The notes under the pieces: model-generated
The model's database searches: none
Told to the model about the DNA's origin: nothing
What the model saw: the letters and a program-made list of their open reading frames with translations, nothing else
Source of the DNA: Pyrenula massariospora
Taxonomy: Eukaryota; Ascomycota; Eurotiomycetes; Pyrenulales; Pyrenulaceae
NCBI GenBank assembly: GCA_021030905.1
Contig: JAGFMI010000008.1
Location: 62,001 to 126,000, forward strand
Direction: 5' to 3'
DNA: 64,000 nucleotides
Position numbers and translations under genes: made by a program
In this document: one piece after another, positions 45,440 through 57,135 of the stretch
Position numbering within the stretch: the first letter of the stretch is position 1
Layout: each line of letters starts with the position of its first letter

Positions 45440-48277
45440 ATGATGCCTCACCGAATCCATTCGCCAGCTCGATCCGAAAATGAGTTCGACATTTCGAACT
45501 CTCTATTTCAGACCAGTCATGACTCCGAGTCTGAAAGCGGAAACTCGGCGGCCTCTGTAGCTCTGCCAAATGATAACCTCAACCTACTTAACCAATCCGA
45601 TTTCGACGATGAAGCTATCATTGCTGATCAGCTCGCTACCTCGAATCGCAAGGCGTCAAACTTGAAAGGCAGGACGGTCAAGAAAGGTGGAGGCTTCCAA
45701 GCTTTAGGGCTCAATGCAAATCTTCTCAAAGCCATTACCCGGAAAGGTTTCTCGGTTCCTACGCCGATCCAACGGAAGACTATACCGCTCCTGCTTCAAA
45801 ATGAAGATGTTGTGGGCATGGCAAGGACAGGATCTGGCAAGACAGCTGCATTTGTGATCCCATTGATTGAAAAGCTCAAGATGCACAGCGCCAAAGTTGG
45901 AGGAAGAGCCCTCATCCTTTCACCCTCGAGGGAGTTGGCCTTACAAACCTTGCAGGTAGTGAAAGAGCTAGGACGAGGAACAAATCTGAAGTGCGTGTTG
46001 CTAGTTGGTGGAGATAGCCTCGAGGAGCAATTTGGCTCTATGTCAAGCAATCCAGACATCATCATCGCCACACCTGGAAGATTTCTACATCTACAGGTAG
46101 AGATGGGGCTAGATCTTTCAAGTATGCGCTATGTGGTTTTCGATGAAGCTGATAGACTGTTCGAGATGGGATTCGCAGCTCAATTGACGGAAATTCTACA
46201 TGCTTTGCCCGCCTCCAGACAGACGCTTCTCTTCTCAGCTACGCTTCCAAAGTCGTTAGTTGAATTTGCGAGGGCTGGTCTTCAAGAACCTGTTTTAGTA
46301 CGCCTAGATGCAGAGAGCAAGATTTCGCCGGACCTGCAAAGCGCTTTTTTTACAGTGAAATCCGCAGAAAAAGAAGCTGCCTTACTACACATCCTTCAGG
46401 ATGTTATCAAAATACCTCCTAGGTCGTCTGTTGACGTGACAGGGTCTCGAGAAACGAAGTTGGAGACAGAAAGCCATAGAAAGCGTAAACGTAACCAGTC
46501 GAATTCCACGACTTCTATTCATGGCTCACATCCTCATTCGACTATTATATTCAGCTCTACGAAACACCACGTCGAGTATATAGCCCAGCTCCTTCGGCTG
46601 TCTGGCTACGCTGTGTCTTATGTCTACGGATCGCTCGACCAGACAGCTCGAAAGATGCAGGTTCAGTCTTTCAGATCAGGTGAAACGAATATTTTGGTCG
46701 TTACGGATGTCGCGGCGCGCGGGATTGATATTCCAATCATAGCAAATGTCATTAACTATGACTTTCCTTCTCAACCCAAGATCTTCGTTCACCGGGTAGG
46801 CAGAACTGCACGAGCTGGTCAAAAAGGCTGGAGTTATAGCGTCATTCGAGATTCTGACGCCCCCTACCTACTGGACTTACAGCTTTTCCTGAGTAAGAAG
46901 TTGGCCCTTGGAAGAAAGGAATCCGCTTCTGCGAAATTTACCGAAGCAATCGTTTTGGGCAGCTTCCAGCGTGAGGCTATGGAACGATCAATTGAGTGGG
47001 TCAATAAAATTCTTGAAGAGGATGGTGACCTTTCAGCTTTGCAGAGTGTCGCCGCTAAGGCCGAGAAGCAATATCAGCGGACACGAAACGCAGCGTCTGC
47101 CGAAAGTGCGAAGCGAGCCCGCGCTTTGATTGGTTCTGACGGATGGATGTCATTGCATCCGCTTTTTAATGACGAAGTGGGACAGATGGAAGCCGAACGA
47201 GAAAACATGCTGGCAAGGGTAGGCGGTTTCCGACCTTCAGAATCCATCTTTGAGATCGGATTTGGTGCTAAACGCAAGAGGGGAAATGACGACTTGGTAG
47301 ATTCAATCAAGAGGATCCGAAAGTCGCTCAACGTAAAGAAAGAGAAATCCGTCGCAAGATCAAAAGCCGACAATGACCAGAGCCTTCCAGCCCAAAAAAC
47401 TAAAAGCTCTACCCCAGAACCGGAGGACGTTGAAAACCTCGAAGCAAACGCCAGCGATGACTTGCACTCCGAGCCTGACGACCTCTCCCTTGCCTCCTCC
47501 GCCGACATCGAAGCCACATTCTCCCCACCCTCAGCCGCCAAATCCAAATCCAAATCTAAAGACTCAACCTCCTTTCGCGCCCCGACATACATGTCCTACA
47601 CTCCAACCTCCCACTCTCTCGTCGAAGACGCCGCCTACGGCGTTCACTCCGGCTCCGCTGCAAACTTCGCTTCGGCCGCCCGCTCCGCAACCATGGACCT
47701 CAACGGTGACGAGGCAGGCAAAAGCTTCGGCGAAGCTAACGGCGTAATGCGGTGGGATAAGAGGCACAAGAAGTACGTACGAAAGGGGAATGATGAAGAT
47801 GGGTCAAAGGGCGGTGGGAAGCTGGTCCGTGGAGAGAGCGGAGCCAAGATCGCGGCGAGCTTTCGGAGCGGACGGTTTGAGAAGTGGAGGAAGCAGAATC
47901 GAGTAGGGAGGTTGCCGAGGGTGGGAGAGGCGGAGAAGAGCGTCGTACCTGGTGGGGAGGGAGCTGGAGTTGGGTCAAATGGAATGGGAAAGCGATACCG
48001 ACATACGAAGACGGAGAAGCCGAAGCCATTGGATAAATTTAGAGGGGATTACGAGAAGAAGAGGAAGAAGGAACGGGAGAGGCAGAAGAGTGATTCGGAG
48101 GGACCAATGACCGTCAATGGCAAAGGCCGGCCGGGGAACGCGAAGAACGAAATTAGGGATCTGGAGGCCATTAGGAAGCAGAGGAGGGAAAAGGAGAAAA
48201 GGAGAGAGAAGAACGCGAGACCCAGTAAGAAGGCGGGCAAGATGGGGAAGGCGTCTAAAGGAAAGGGGAGAAGATGA
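45440..48277 (+). CDS. dbp10: ATP-dependent DEAD-box RNA helicase Dbp10 (DDX54)
   Basis: An intronless protein of 945 residues. The core runs from about 85 to 500: Q motif ([27 protein letters not shown]), motif [12 protein letters not shown], Ia PSRELALQ, Ib [42 protein letters not shown] and [15 protein letters not shown]. An acidic N-terminal ~75 residues precede it. The C-terminal DBP10CT motif is at about 720-775 ([15 protein letters not shown]), and a long Lys/Arg-rich tail follows. Dbp10 works in the nucleolus on 60S ribosome subunit assembly. A basic insertion (KRKRNQSNS) lies between the two RecA-like lobes. The first ATG at 45440 is used; the following ATG is the next codon. Confidence 0.95.
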   Translation: MMPHRIHSPARSENEFDISNSLFQTSHDSESESGNSAASVALPNDNLNLLNQSDFDDEAIIADQLATSNRKASNLKGRTVKKGGGFQALGLNANLLKAITRKGFSVPTPIQRKTIPLLLQNEDVVGMARTGSGKTAAFVIPLIEKLKMHSAKVGGRALILSPSRELALQTLQVVKELGRGTNLKCVLLVGGDSLEEQFGSMSSNPDIIIATPGRFLHLQVEMGLDLSSMRYVVFDEADRLFEMGFAAQLTEILHALPASRQTLLFSATLPKSLVEFARAGLQEPVLVRLDAESKISPDLQSAFFTVKSAEKEAALLHILQDVIKIPPRSSVDVTGSRETKLETESHRKRKRNQSNSTTSIHGSHPHSTIIFSSTKHHVEYIAQLLRLSGYAVSYVYGSLDQTARKMQVQSFRSGETNILVVTDVAARGIDIPIIANVINYDFPSQPKIFVHRVGRTARAGQKGWSYSVIRDSDAPYLLDLQLFLSKKLALGRKESASAKFTEAIVLGSFQREAMERSIEWVNKILEEDGDLSALQSVAAKAEKQYQRTRNAASAESAKRARALIGSDGWMSLHPLFNDEVGQMEAERENMLARVGGFRPSESIFEIGFGAKRKRGNDDLVDSIKRIRKSLNVKKEKSVARSKADNDQSLPAQKTKSSTPEPEDVENLEANASDDLHSEPDDLSLASSADIEATFSPPSAAKSKSKSKDSTSFRAPTYMSYTPTSHSLVEDAAYGVHSGSAANFASAARSATMDLNGDEAGKSFGEANGVMRWDKRHKKYVRKGNDEDGSKGGGKLVRGESGAKIAASFRSGRFEKWRKQNRVGRLPRVGEAEKSVVPGGEGAGVGSNGMGKRYRHTKTEKPKPLDKFRGDYEKKRKKERERQKSDSEGPMTVNGKGRPGNAKNEIRDLEAIRKQRREKEKRREKNARPSKKAGKMGKASKGKGRR

Positions 48278-48605
48278 CTCCTTTAGCTATAAACTTGGGA
48301 ACTGATTTGTGTCGATCTTGGTGCTTTGAAAAATCAAAGAAACACCAGAACTAACTTTATGACAATACGTAAATAGGGCATCTGCCAAAGAACGTCTCGT
48401 TTTTCGAAATATCTCAATATTATGCGCTTAGAAGCGTATCTCGAAATGATCTAAATGGATAGCTAGCTAGATCCGTGTATATCTCTCCAGTATCTACAAG
48501 CAAATATCACTAGATGCCACCTAGTCCTGTCTAGTCCAGAGTCTCAAAACGCCTGAAATTTAAGCAGATGTCCACCCCACCCTTGGAAAAGATAAAAGTG
48601 AGATT
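48278..48605. other. convergent intergenic region
   Basis: A 328-bp spacer between the 3' ends of dbp10 (+) and the E2 gene (-). No feature beyond 3' UTRs is seen. Confidence 0.5.
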
Positions 48606-49682
48606 CTAGCTGTAGAAATCACCTCTGGCAATAATTCTCCGGAGCACCATGACAATTAGAGCAACGATCACGCCGGAGATCGCTTTGTCGAGGAAGGGGG
48701 TTGTAGAGGACCGAGTTTCGGGGGGATGTTGTTGAGGAGAGTGCTCCGAGGTTTGATGGATGGTGAGAGATGCTTGGTTTTGGCCTTCGTGCTGGCGTTG
48801 TTGATTAAGGGTTGGTGTTGAAGGATAGGAGGCTGGTGTTGATTTGGTTGGCTGTGGGGCCGGTTGATTTTCCGGTGATGCTGGACTTAGTTGTTGATGG
48901 TCTGATGAGATAGGTGAAGAGGTGACTTGGTCGGATTTCTGTGACTGCGGCTCCGAGGAGGGCTGTAGATTTTCAGAGCTGTCTGGCTGTGGTGTTGTTC
49001 TCGTGAAAGCTTCAATCTCTTTGTCTTTAATGGGCAGCTTAGCTTCTTCCGTCTCTTTCCCCTGCTCCTCTTTCTTATATCCCAACTTAAGCTCGCCAGG
49101 GAGTTCCTCCTTTTTCCCACCGCCCACAACCTCGCCCCACTCATCAACCTCTATACCCTTGCCGCGACAAACCTCCCACCACTCCTCCATCACCTCCCTT
49201 AGCGTTCGGCCTTCATTGCACTCCTTACTCGGACACCTCCACCCCCTACTCTCCGCCGCCAACCTCTTCCTCACTGCCTCATTGCTCTCCAACCCGCCGA
49301 CCTGCCCGCTCCCACCCTCATCCATAAACACCCTCAGCGCCGTCAGCGCCAGGCGTATCCCCCACGCCGGCTGCCACGTCTCCTCATGGAACCCACTGAT
49401 CGACAAACAAATCTCCCTGTTCACCTCGAACCGCCCGCTCGGCGTCAAAAACCGGAACATCGGCGGGCGGAGCGGGTACGTGGGTGGCAGGACGATGCGA
49501 CCGTGGTAGATGCCGCCGGCGTAGGGGGAGGGAGGGGGAGGACCGAGGAGAGTGAAGTGCCATTCGAAGAGGTTTGTGTCGGAGAGGGGCGCGGCATGGA
49601 AGTGTGGGGAGGGAGTCGGAGAGGAGGGGGACAGCTCGGCGGCTTCGCGCATCAGGCGGCGGAGAGTGGGGGACGGGGGCAT
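48606..49682 (-). CDS. Tail-anchored ubiquitin-conjugating enzyme E2 (Ubc6/UBE2J type)
   Basis: An intronless protein of 358 residues. The UBC fold covers about 5-150: TLRRLMREAAEL, LFEWHFTLLGPPPPSPYAGG, HGRIVLPPTYPLRPP, and the active-site cysteine Cys92 in NREICLSISGFHEETWQPAW, whose HEETW-W pattern is the UBE2J signature. After it come a Gly/Lys/Glu-rich linker and a long Ser/Gln/Pro-rich disordered stretch. The last ~20 residues hold a C-terminal membrane anchor (ISGVIVALIVMVL) with a short basic lumenal end (RRIIARGDFYS). This class is inserted in the ER membrane and acts with Doa10-type ligases in ER-associated degradation. The start is the ATG in MPPSPT; a slightly earlier start in another exon cannot be excluded because relatives often begin a few residues earlier. 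Confidence 0.88.
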   Translation of the reverse strand: MPPSPTLRRLMREAAELSPSSPTPSPHFHAAPLSDTNLFEWHFTLLGPPPPSPYAGGIYHGRIVLPPTYPLRPPMFRFLTPSGRFEVNREICLSISGFHEETWQPAWGIRLALTALRVFMDEGGSGQVGGLESNEAVRKRLAAESRGWRCPSKECNEGRTLREVMEEWWEVCRGKGIEVDEWGEVVGGGKKEELPGELKLGYKKEEQGKETEEAKLPIKDKEIEAFTRTTPQPDSSENLQPSSEPQSQKSDQVTSSPISSDHQQLSPASPENQPAPQPTKSTPASYPSTPTLNQQRQHEGQNQASLTIHQTSEHSPQQHPPETRSSTTPFLDKAISGVIVALIVMVLRRIIARGDFYS

Positions 49683-50837
49683 GGCTGGAGGAGGTGAAGA
49701 CTGATGCAGAGATATTGAGAGAGGCTATAGATGGAAATTGGAGAGGAATGTGGAGAAATTTGTTTTCAGATCGTTCGCAAATGGTGGGATTATGCCACAT
49801 GCACAAACAGCACGGATCTCTCTAGAGGTTGGATGAAGGTAGTAGTCTGAATGGATACCCGGAAGAAGTTTGGAATGAATGAGACCAACCCAGTCTAGAG
49901 ATAGAATTCCATATTCAAGATTGTGCGTAGCATACAATCCGCAAGGTTGCTGTGACCCAACGGATTTTAGGTTTCTAATATATCAAGATTCAGAGTTTCG
50001 GAGCTGGATACGTAGTGGGGGCATCCGGCGAGGTTTCCACCGTGGCTACTTTGAAGTAACTCCTATGCAGGGGCCCCAAGGCTACCTGTTGGGGACAGCG
50101 AAGCCAACGAGGATCATCGACATAATTACAACGTATTTTCAGCGTATTGGGCCTCTGATCCCATAGTCACTTGTATCAAGACAAATGTCTTTCAGATTGT
50201 CACTAACATTTTGCAGATATTCCGGTCCTGATGAAGACGAACCAAGTCAAGGGTGGGAGATGGCTGCACGTTTCGACCAAGCACTGATGTCAAAGCACAG
50301 CAGTAGCCATCTCAGATAGATTATCATCCCATCTCTGTAGAAAATGCGGCAAATGTATACTATATGCTACTATAATACACTTCTCAACCGCATCCTCATG
50401 CGCATCGCTTCTCAATTATCATGACGCAACAACATTTCACCCTCTCTCGGGGACAAGGTATACCAAACAGTTAGGAAACATTAGTCACAGCCTTCCGGCT
50501 AAGTTAGTGGAAGGATACGATTCTGCTCAAGGAGAATCGATATCGCTTCACGCTATCATCCATTTCCCACTGCTCACCACTGTCTGTGTCTTTGGTTGCT
50601 CGTCTCGACTTTTATTGATAAGCCAAAAACCATCTCGCAGAATTCGACAGCCAGGATCTTGTCTATATCAAATACCTCCATCGCTCACGAAGTGCTGAAA
50701 AGTGCATATTCCAATGAGCCTCACTCAATCCAGAACGCCGAACGTCTGCCGGTCATAGCTGAGATGAGAGTCCTAAAGGAAGAAAACGTATATAAGAATA
50801 TAGCCTGTAGTTGAGTCGGGTGGAAAGAAAAGAGAGT
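49683..50837. other. intergenic region
   Basis: 1.15 kb holding the E2 promoter and the 3' side of the transcription-factor gene. Only short ORFs occur. Nothing is recognised. Confidence 0.4.
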
Positions 50838-53518
50838 TCAGTAGGCAGTCTCCGCTGTCAGAAAGCCTTGCTCTGGTAATGCCGGGAGATCAGTCTCATT
50901 TTCAGGCACCATCTCGCCTTCGTAACCAACGAGCGCCTCGGCGTGAAGTTTAAAAGACTCGCCCATGAGCTTAGATATCCTGCGCCTTAGATTAGCATTT
51001 GAAAAGAGTATGGTTGAACGATATTCTTACCCCCAAACTACGGTCCCGTCGAACATGCTACCCCAGACGCGGGCAACCGTGGAACTAAGTTTGTTGCCTG
51101 TGGATTCAATAGCGTCATCATCGAAGAGATTCCGCACTTTCGTATACATGGCGAGCTCTTCTTCTGTTGCTTCTTCCTCGTCATGCTCCAGTCGGTACAA
51201 CCAAAGGCTAAGGATAACCATAAGATCCATACCGCAGAGAGGATGCTCAACACTCCAATTAGTGGCTGACGTCTTTGCAACCCAGTTGATACCCTGTAAA
51301 GCAGCGATCTCAATACATTCGAAGCACTGTTCGATGATCCGGATCATTTCATGTGAGCGCTTGACAGCATCTCGAGCCACAGTCATGGCCGCTGCGACCT
51401 CGTAAGAATTGTGGTATCGAAGGGCTTCTTGCACGGATTTCAGATCAACTTCCAATCTGGCGCGGCAGTTTCTGTACACTGCCATAGCGTTGAAAATAAG
51501 CGGGTGGCCCTTGATCGGTGTGCTTAGAGGCACGACAATAACTTCGGGTTCGCAGATGGCAAGAGACTGCTCCCAAGTTTCTAATGCGATCCGAATTTTC
51601 CATTCGAGCACGACGTCTTGGAGCGATTCAGAACTGCGACGTAAATTCCAAACTTCAAGGAATAACGCGTTAATCATTACCCTCGTTGCAAAAGCGCTGT
51701 ACCTAGCCCGGTCTCCTTGGAAGAGTTTATCGTGCGCTTCTTTTAAGGTGATTGCGTTAGCGGCTGACAAGCTTTCTCGCCACGAGGTTTCGTCGCGCAT
51801 GGGTAGATTCCAAAGGGATTCCGGCGATGGCATCTGCAGACACTCAAGCTCGTTGAAACTCATGGCGGGTGTATGATTATAGGTGAGTGTGAGCATCCCA
51901 AAGAAGACAAAGACAGCAAAATATGTTCTTCGGCAGCCCTCGTCTTCGACCCATTGTTCATGCGTAAGCTGTGAATCCCCACGTGCCTTAGTTCGCTGGG
52001 TAAGTTCGTACTTGTTCCCTGCGACCATCTATACCCGAGTCAGTAAAACGCCATAGAGAACTTAAACCAACTTACATTCGCGAGGAGGCTCTTGATGGAA
52101 CATGCCCACTCCAAGCCTTGCGGGCCGCCACTCCAGCTCTCAAAAATCATGTTAAGCAACGTGCTTTGCATCGTCCAGAGTGGACACTTCCGTGAGTCGA
52201 AATTGTTTTCCCCTTGCAGGAATTTGTTGACAAGATTTCGAGAGCCACTGTGCAAGGCAAAAGCCTGGTCCTGCTGGAAATCGTAGAGAGCACCGATGGA
52301 GAGAACAGCTAGAAGCAGAGCAGGCTCGCAATTACCAATCTTGAATGATTCTGGATGTAGGAAAGGGAGATGGTGGTGGAAGAGATTAAAATACGTAGCC
52401 AGGTGATTGTTACAATCATCTTTGGCAGGGAGTATGATATCGTCGGTTGCAAGCTGGTTGGCAATATCTGCATGCTGTGCTTCAGTCAGGTTTTGGGTTG
52501 GCTTTACCATTGTCAGGGCTTGAACAGGGCCTGGTGATCTGCGATAATTGACTGGAGATACCGGGCCAGTCAGAGATGGCCAAGGGGAGAGAGCGTTAGG
52601 AGTGGGACTGCCGGAAACTGGAAGAGAATCAGTTAGCGAAGGAAATGTAGGCGCCAAAGCACCTGTTAATGAATTCTGGCGTTCCATAATGGGGGGAAGC
52701 TGCGTCTGTAGCGGCTGAACTGTGTGCATTCCGTTGAAAGGAGGTTGATTGAGATGATCCTGTGAAGATACGCTAGAGGACATGGAAGGGGCCCTCGGTT
52801 CTGGAGGGCCTTGTGGGATGAATGCGTCCCACGACATCTGAGGCAGCGTCGCGTTGCCCGAAAGCAGATCCATGGGCGTATCGAGGAGCGAGGCCCGGTC
52901 TGGAGAAAAGGGAGGGTCAGGTCCATCAGCGTGGTGGAGTTGTCCATTTGCTGCTGCAGCGGCCTTGTGTTGGAAGTCTGTCATCAACATGGCTGCAGTT
53001 TCAAGATCGACCATACCATCGCTGCTTGCCTCTATCTGTTCGAGAGTCGCGGGATCGATGCTGACCGACGACCTTTTTGATGGTCCATCTTTTGGCGAAG
53101 ACTTTTGACCACCACGACGTCTGCCTTCCGACACCAGCGGGACACCTCCGTCTTTTGCGTGTACGGTACGATCGTGTCGGAGTAGCAGGTCTCGGCGAAC
53201 GAAGGTGCTCTTGCATTTCTGACATTTGAACGGCCGTTCTTTTGTATCTGGCAGAGTAAAGAGATTAGCAGGCGAGTCAATCAACATGCGGCTATGGAGC
53301 TGGAGGATTTTTTTGGTGGGCGCGGGGCAGTTCGACCCAAATCAGTACTTACGCGATCTTTCGTGTCGACTCCGGTGCTCACTTCTCGAGAATGCTCGGT
53401 TGCAGAACTGACACTGGTATTTCCGCTCTGGGGTCTTCGCACTCGACGTGGTCGACTTTCGACTGAGGCTGCCGCTCGCGGGGTCGTCAGTGGCCATCTC
53501 AGGAGACGGCATGGTCAT
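50838..53518 (-). CDS. C2H2 zinc-finger / fungal_trans transcription factor
   Basis: Four exons, 53518-53353, 53247-52076, 52028-51031 and 50979-50838 (introns 105, 47 and 51 nt), encode about 825 residues. Two tandem C2H2 fingers lie near 45-100: YQCQFCNRAFSRSEHRSRHE, then the linker HTKERPFKCQKC whose join over the first intron restores the TGEKP-like spacer, then FVRRDLLLRHDRTVH. A Ser/Pro-rich stretch follows. The fungal_trans (middle homology) domain covers about 380-760, with YFNLFHHHLPFLHPESFKIG, CRRTYFAVFVFFGMLTLTYN and LWNLPMRDETSWRE. The last exon gives KLMGESFKLHAEALVGYEG and an acidic end. The layout resembles S. pombe Klf1-like regulators. Target genes are unknown. It starts at the first ATG in frame (MTMPSPEM). 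It is divergent from cdc25 across 3.6 kb. Confidence 0.88.
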
Positions 53519-56500
53519 CGCAGGGAGGTCCAATAGCTCGATAAGCCGCAAGTGAACAAAAAGGTCCTCCTCCTGCGCCGAGCGTTGATGGTCAGATCCA
53601 GAAGCGTTGTGGCCGACCGTTGTTGCTCATATCTGTCGGTCTGGGAGAAAGTGGGCTTCGTCGCTGGCTGGTGGGATTGGGCGCTGATTCGGTGCTAGCG
53701 GGCGGGCATTCGGTTAAACTATTGTACGAAAAAGCGGCTACTGCAAGATGCGCCGATTAGATGCGACGAAGATATCACGGTGGTGAGAAACGATATGGGT
53801 GATTCTGCCCAGGTGCGCGGAAATGGGTGACGGTTTTGCGTGTCAACGTGAGCCACGCCAGAGAAAAATTATTGAAGCGAGATGGAGGGGAATGATGGAG
53901 GGGCTTAGGGGGGGGAGGGGGGCCAGCTGAGAATAGGAGAGATGCCCCAAGGGGGTTAGCTATGGCCGCCATGACAAAAGCTGGCCCAGCAAATCACCGC
54001 CAGACACTTTTCCATCGCACCCCATCAACGCGTCGATATTGTTCATCTGTCTGAATCGTACATAGAGAACAGCTCGTCATCCCAGCGGCCAATGCCCATA
54101 TCCGCCACCCGCAGGCTACTGACTGTTTGCGTGATCTGTCACCTCTAGACGTGTCCGATTTCCTTTCCAGGCACGCGAGCTTATTTCCCATCATATCCTT
54201 TGCAGTCTCGTGGTGACCACCCAGCGCGTACGTCCCGACCCGAAGTGAGGCGAGAGATTCTTGCGATAACCCGGCTCTGGAATCCTGCAGTGAACTCGTT
54301 GTTAGCCAGAATGAAATGGTCGACTATCCGTCACCACCTCCCAGCCACTCCATTTTGCTCTGTAAAGGCGTGGAAAGCACTCGATCAGTACAACCCTACA
54401 TCGATTCACGGACCACGGCCGCGACGCCGAGGTTGTGAGATGGTGCTAATTTTCGTTCGTCATGCCTAAACTCATGACCCACGATCACTCCTTGTTCCTG
54501 AAGAGCAATGCGTGAACCACTGACCGTTCTTGCATGTGGAGCCGCTATCTTGATTCTGGCAACGTCCCGAGCCTGTGGGCTCGGTTTCGCCCCTCCCCCG
54601 AGATATGGAGGTCAGCAACTCTTTTAGACAGATGGCTCGACGTAGATTTAGCTACAAGAGCATCCATCCGGCGTGTCTATAAATTCAAGGGCCATCGCTA
54701 CGTGTTGTTCTTACTCAAATCTCATTAATAGACATAAGTCAGCCTCTCTTCCTCGAAGCCTGCGTCATGTATGTCTGCGGAGGTTTGTCCTTTAGACATT
54801 TGTCTGCGGTGCGAACAAGTGTATCCACAATATTGCTCCGCCCTATGCCTATTCCCTCCTGCTTCACGACAGCAACTGAGGATGCAATTTGCCCGATCTT
54901 AGGATGCTCCATATCCCAGATCTCCCCAGCCAATAGCTAAGGTGGGAATTACCTAGAATGAGCACTAGAAGAGGATGGAAGGTCGGAATGTGGATTGAGA
55001 GCCCTGGACCATGTTGCTGGGTGCCCTCTGTGACGACGGCGTTCCCGGCTTCCACGCGACGCTAGAGAAGCGGCACAGCTTCAAGGTTGCCCCTCTCTAA
55101 AAACTAAAAATTCTTAAGATTCTGATACCCTAGTTTTGTGCCAGTCCAGATCTTTTGCAATGCAATTACTGAATAACAATGAGGAATTGTTAACATCAAG
55201 ACTCGGGGTCTAACGAACGAAATTGTTCCGAAAGCAGACCTATTCGGCACCTTCACCCTTCTAATTCGAGCTGATGGGCTTCATGTAAGGAGAAAGGGAA
55301 ATCGAAAGAGACAGTGACAGAAGTAAAGCCTTTCCAACGCTCGACCAGAAATCATTGGCCTTCTAATCGATGTCGGAGATGGACGACGAACTGAACGAGA
55401 TCGTATGTGGTGATATTTAGTCATGTCCTGGTTGAAGCGATAGCGGGCATAGTCCGAAACACGAACCAGCGGGCTCGTTGGACTACGATATTGATAACAT
55501 TCACTGGCCTTGGGCTTCAGTGTTCCTTAGAATTGGTAACGTCCTTAAGACGGGGCCATATCCCCGTTAGGAAAGAGATTCTGTTGCTTTTCACCATATA
55601 CGAGAAGCCCGACCATCTAACAGAACCTTCGATATTACGATAGCGTTCTTCCAGAACACTTCGTGCCAGACATAGTACACGCTTCGTTGAGACTGCGGGT
55701 CGGGCATCCGGGTTGTGTCCCGCACGTGCGCTATGCGCCATGCAGAATACTTTCAGGGGCTCATGGCAGCCGTAGACTCTCCCCTTCTTCTTCGATTGCT
55801 AAGCGTCGAGCCGTGTTGGACAGATCGAGGTAAAATGTCCCCCTTCGCCGTGAATATGGCTTCCTGCGGAGCTCTACCGATCAAAGGAAGAAGGAGATGG
55901 TGCTCTCCTCGGGTGTTGGCCTTGGATGAATTATGGGTTTGTTGGCTTTTCCCAGCGCCGTCGCTTTCTGTATGAGTGATGCGAGGGACATACGAAACAG
56001 CAAGCGTTCCGCCAATAATGAGGGAGCAAACATGGAGGGTGTGCCAATCCGGGGCAGCCATGTTCGTGCTGACCGGATGTTGACCTGTAGAGACGATTCA
56101 TGTCTGCTCATCGATACAGTATCTCTGAAATTCCTAAATAATGAGAGGCTTGCAGACACTGCAGTTTATTGCAGCGAACCACCGTCTCGGCTTTCAAGCT
56201 ATTCTTTGACAAATACCATTAGCAAGTCCACCGTTTTGTGCGGCTGAAATGAAAAGCTATAATAGTCGAATCCATTTGCTGCATCCATTTGCTGCAGGTG
56301 CATCCTATCCAGTTGGAGCGTGTAGGTAATCTATTTATTACCCTGCTAAGCTGGAGGAGGATTCGATGGACGACGTCTGTGGTACAAGGACTGCAATGAA
56401 CTCAACTCCATTGAATCATGTTAGAGCCTAACGGCCAAGTTTATCGGTATCTGAAGCTGTAGCCTTAATTTAGCAGGCTCGTCGCTTTTTTCCTGGGGCA

Positions 56501-57135
56501 GCATGGGTCGGTGTTGTCGCTAAGCGACGCCATCCTCGATCAGCCCGCAGAAGCCTCCCGGCATTCTTCCTCACCTCTCCCAAGTAGGCTCTAGCCCGAT
56601 ACTGCTTCCACGGCCTGATCCACCACCCACCATCCGCTATCCACACCACCCACCCCCCGGCCAACTCTCCCAACTTCCGAAGGAAGAGTGCACTCCCGCT
56701 TCGTTGCCCCATTGACCTCTTCGTTGTGGAGATTCGTCTCGTGTGCCAACTACCCTTCCAGTCTCTGCATTTTCGGCGCCAGCTCGATAGTGCCGTTGCT
56801 ATCATCTCACTCCCTGACAAGTCTTCGTGTTTGTCTTCCGCTGCAAAAGCGTCGAATCATCGAATCGTGACCACCAAACCGGCGCCTACTGACAGTAGCC
56901 TTCGACCAGTAAGAGAACCCGCCCTCGCTCCCACCGTGCTTTTGACGATCAACTTCCCGCTGAAGCCAGCGGCCCACCGAAAACCCCCCGGTTTGTGCCC
57001 CTCAACTTGTACACAACATCAAGAGCTCGTCCCACGGAAAGAATCCTTCCTTGGTCAGTACGCTGGGTGAGATGCTCGACGGCTCAACGAGGCGAGCAGC
57101 TGGTGTTATGCCAGATTAGGCTGCACCCATACACA
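53519..57135. promoter_or_regulatory. 3.6 kb divergent intergenic region, transcription factor / cdc25
   Basis: The longest gene-free stretch here. It holds the promoters of the C2H2 factor (-) and cdc25 (+). ORFs to 116 codons on both strands (for example minus 55753-56061, plus 55933-56247) overlap one another and match nothing known. Regulatory size fits two signalling/regulatory genes, but a missed gene or long non-coding RNA cannot be ruled out. Confidence 0.4.
56270..56295. repeat. 13-bp tandem duplication
   Basis: The unit ATCCATTTGCTGC is present twice without a gap in the region upstream of cdc25. The function is unknown. Confidence 0.8.

Noticed and set aside
56470-56820. 116-codon minus-strand ORF upstream of cdc25
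   Set aside because: Arg/Trp/Gly-rich, lies in the likely cdc25 5' UTR and matches nothing known.
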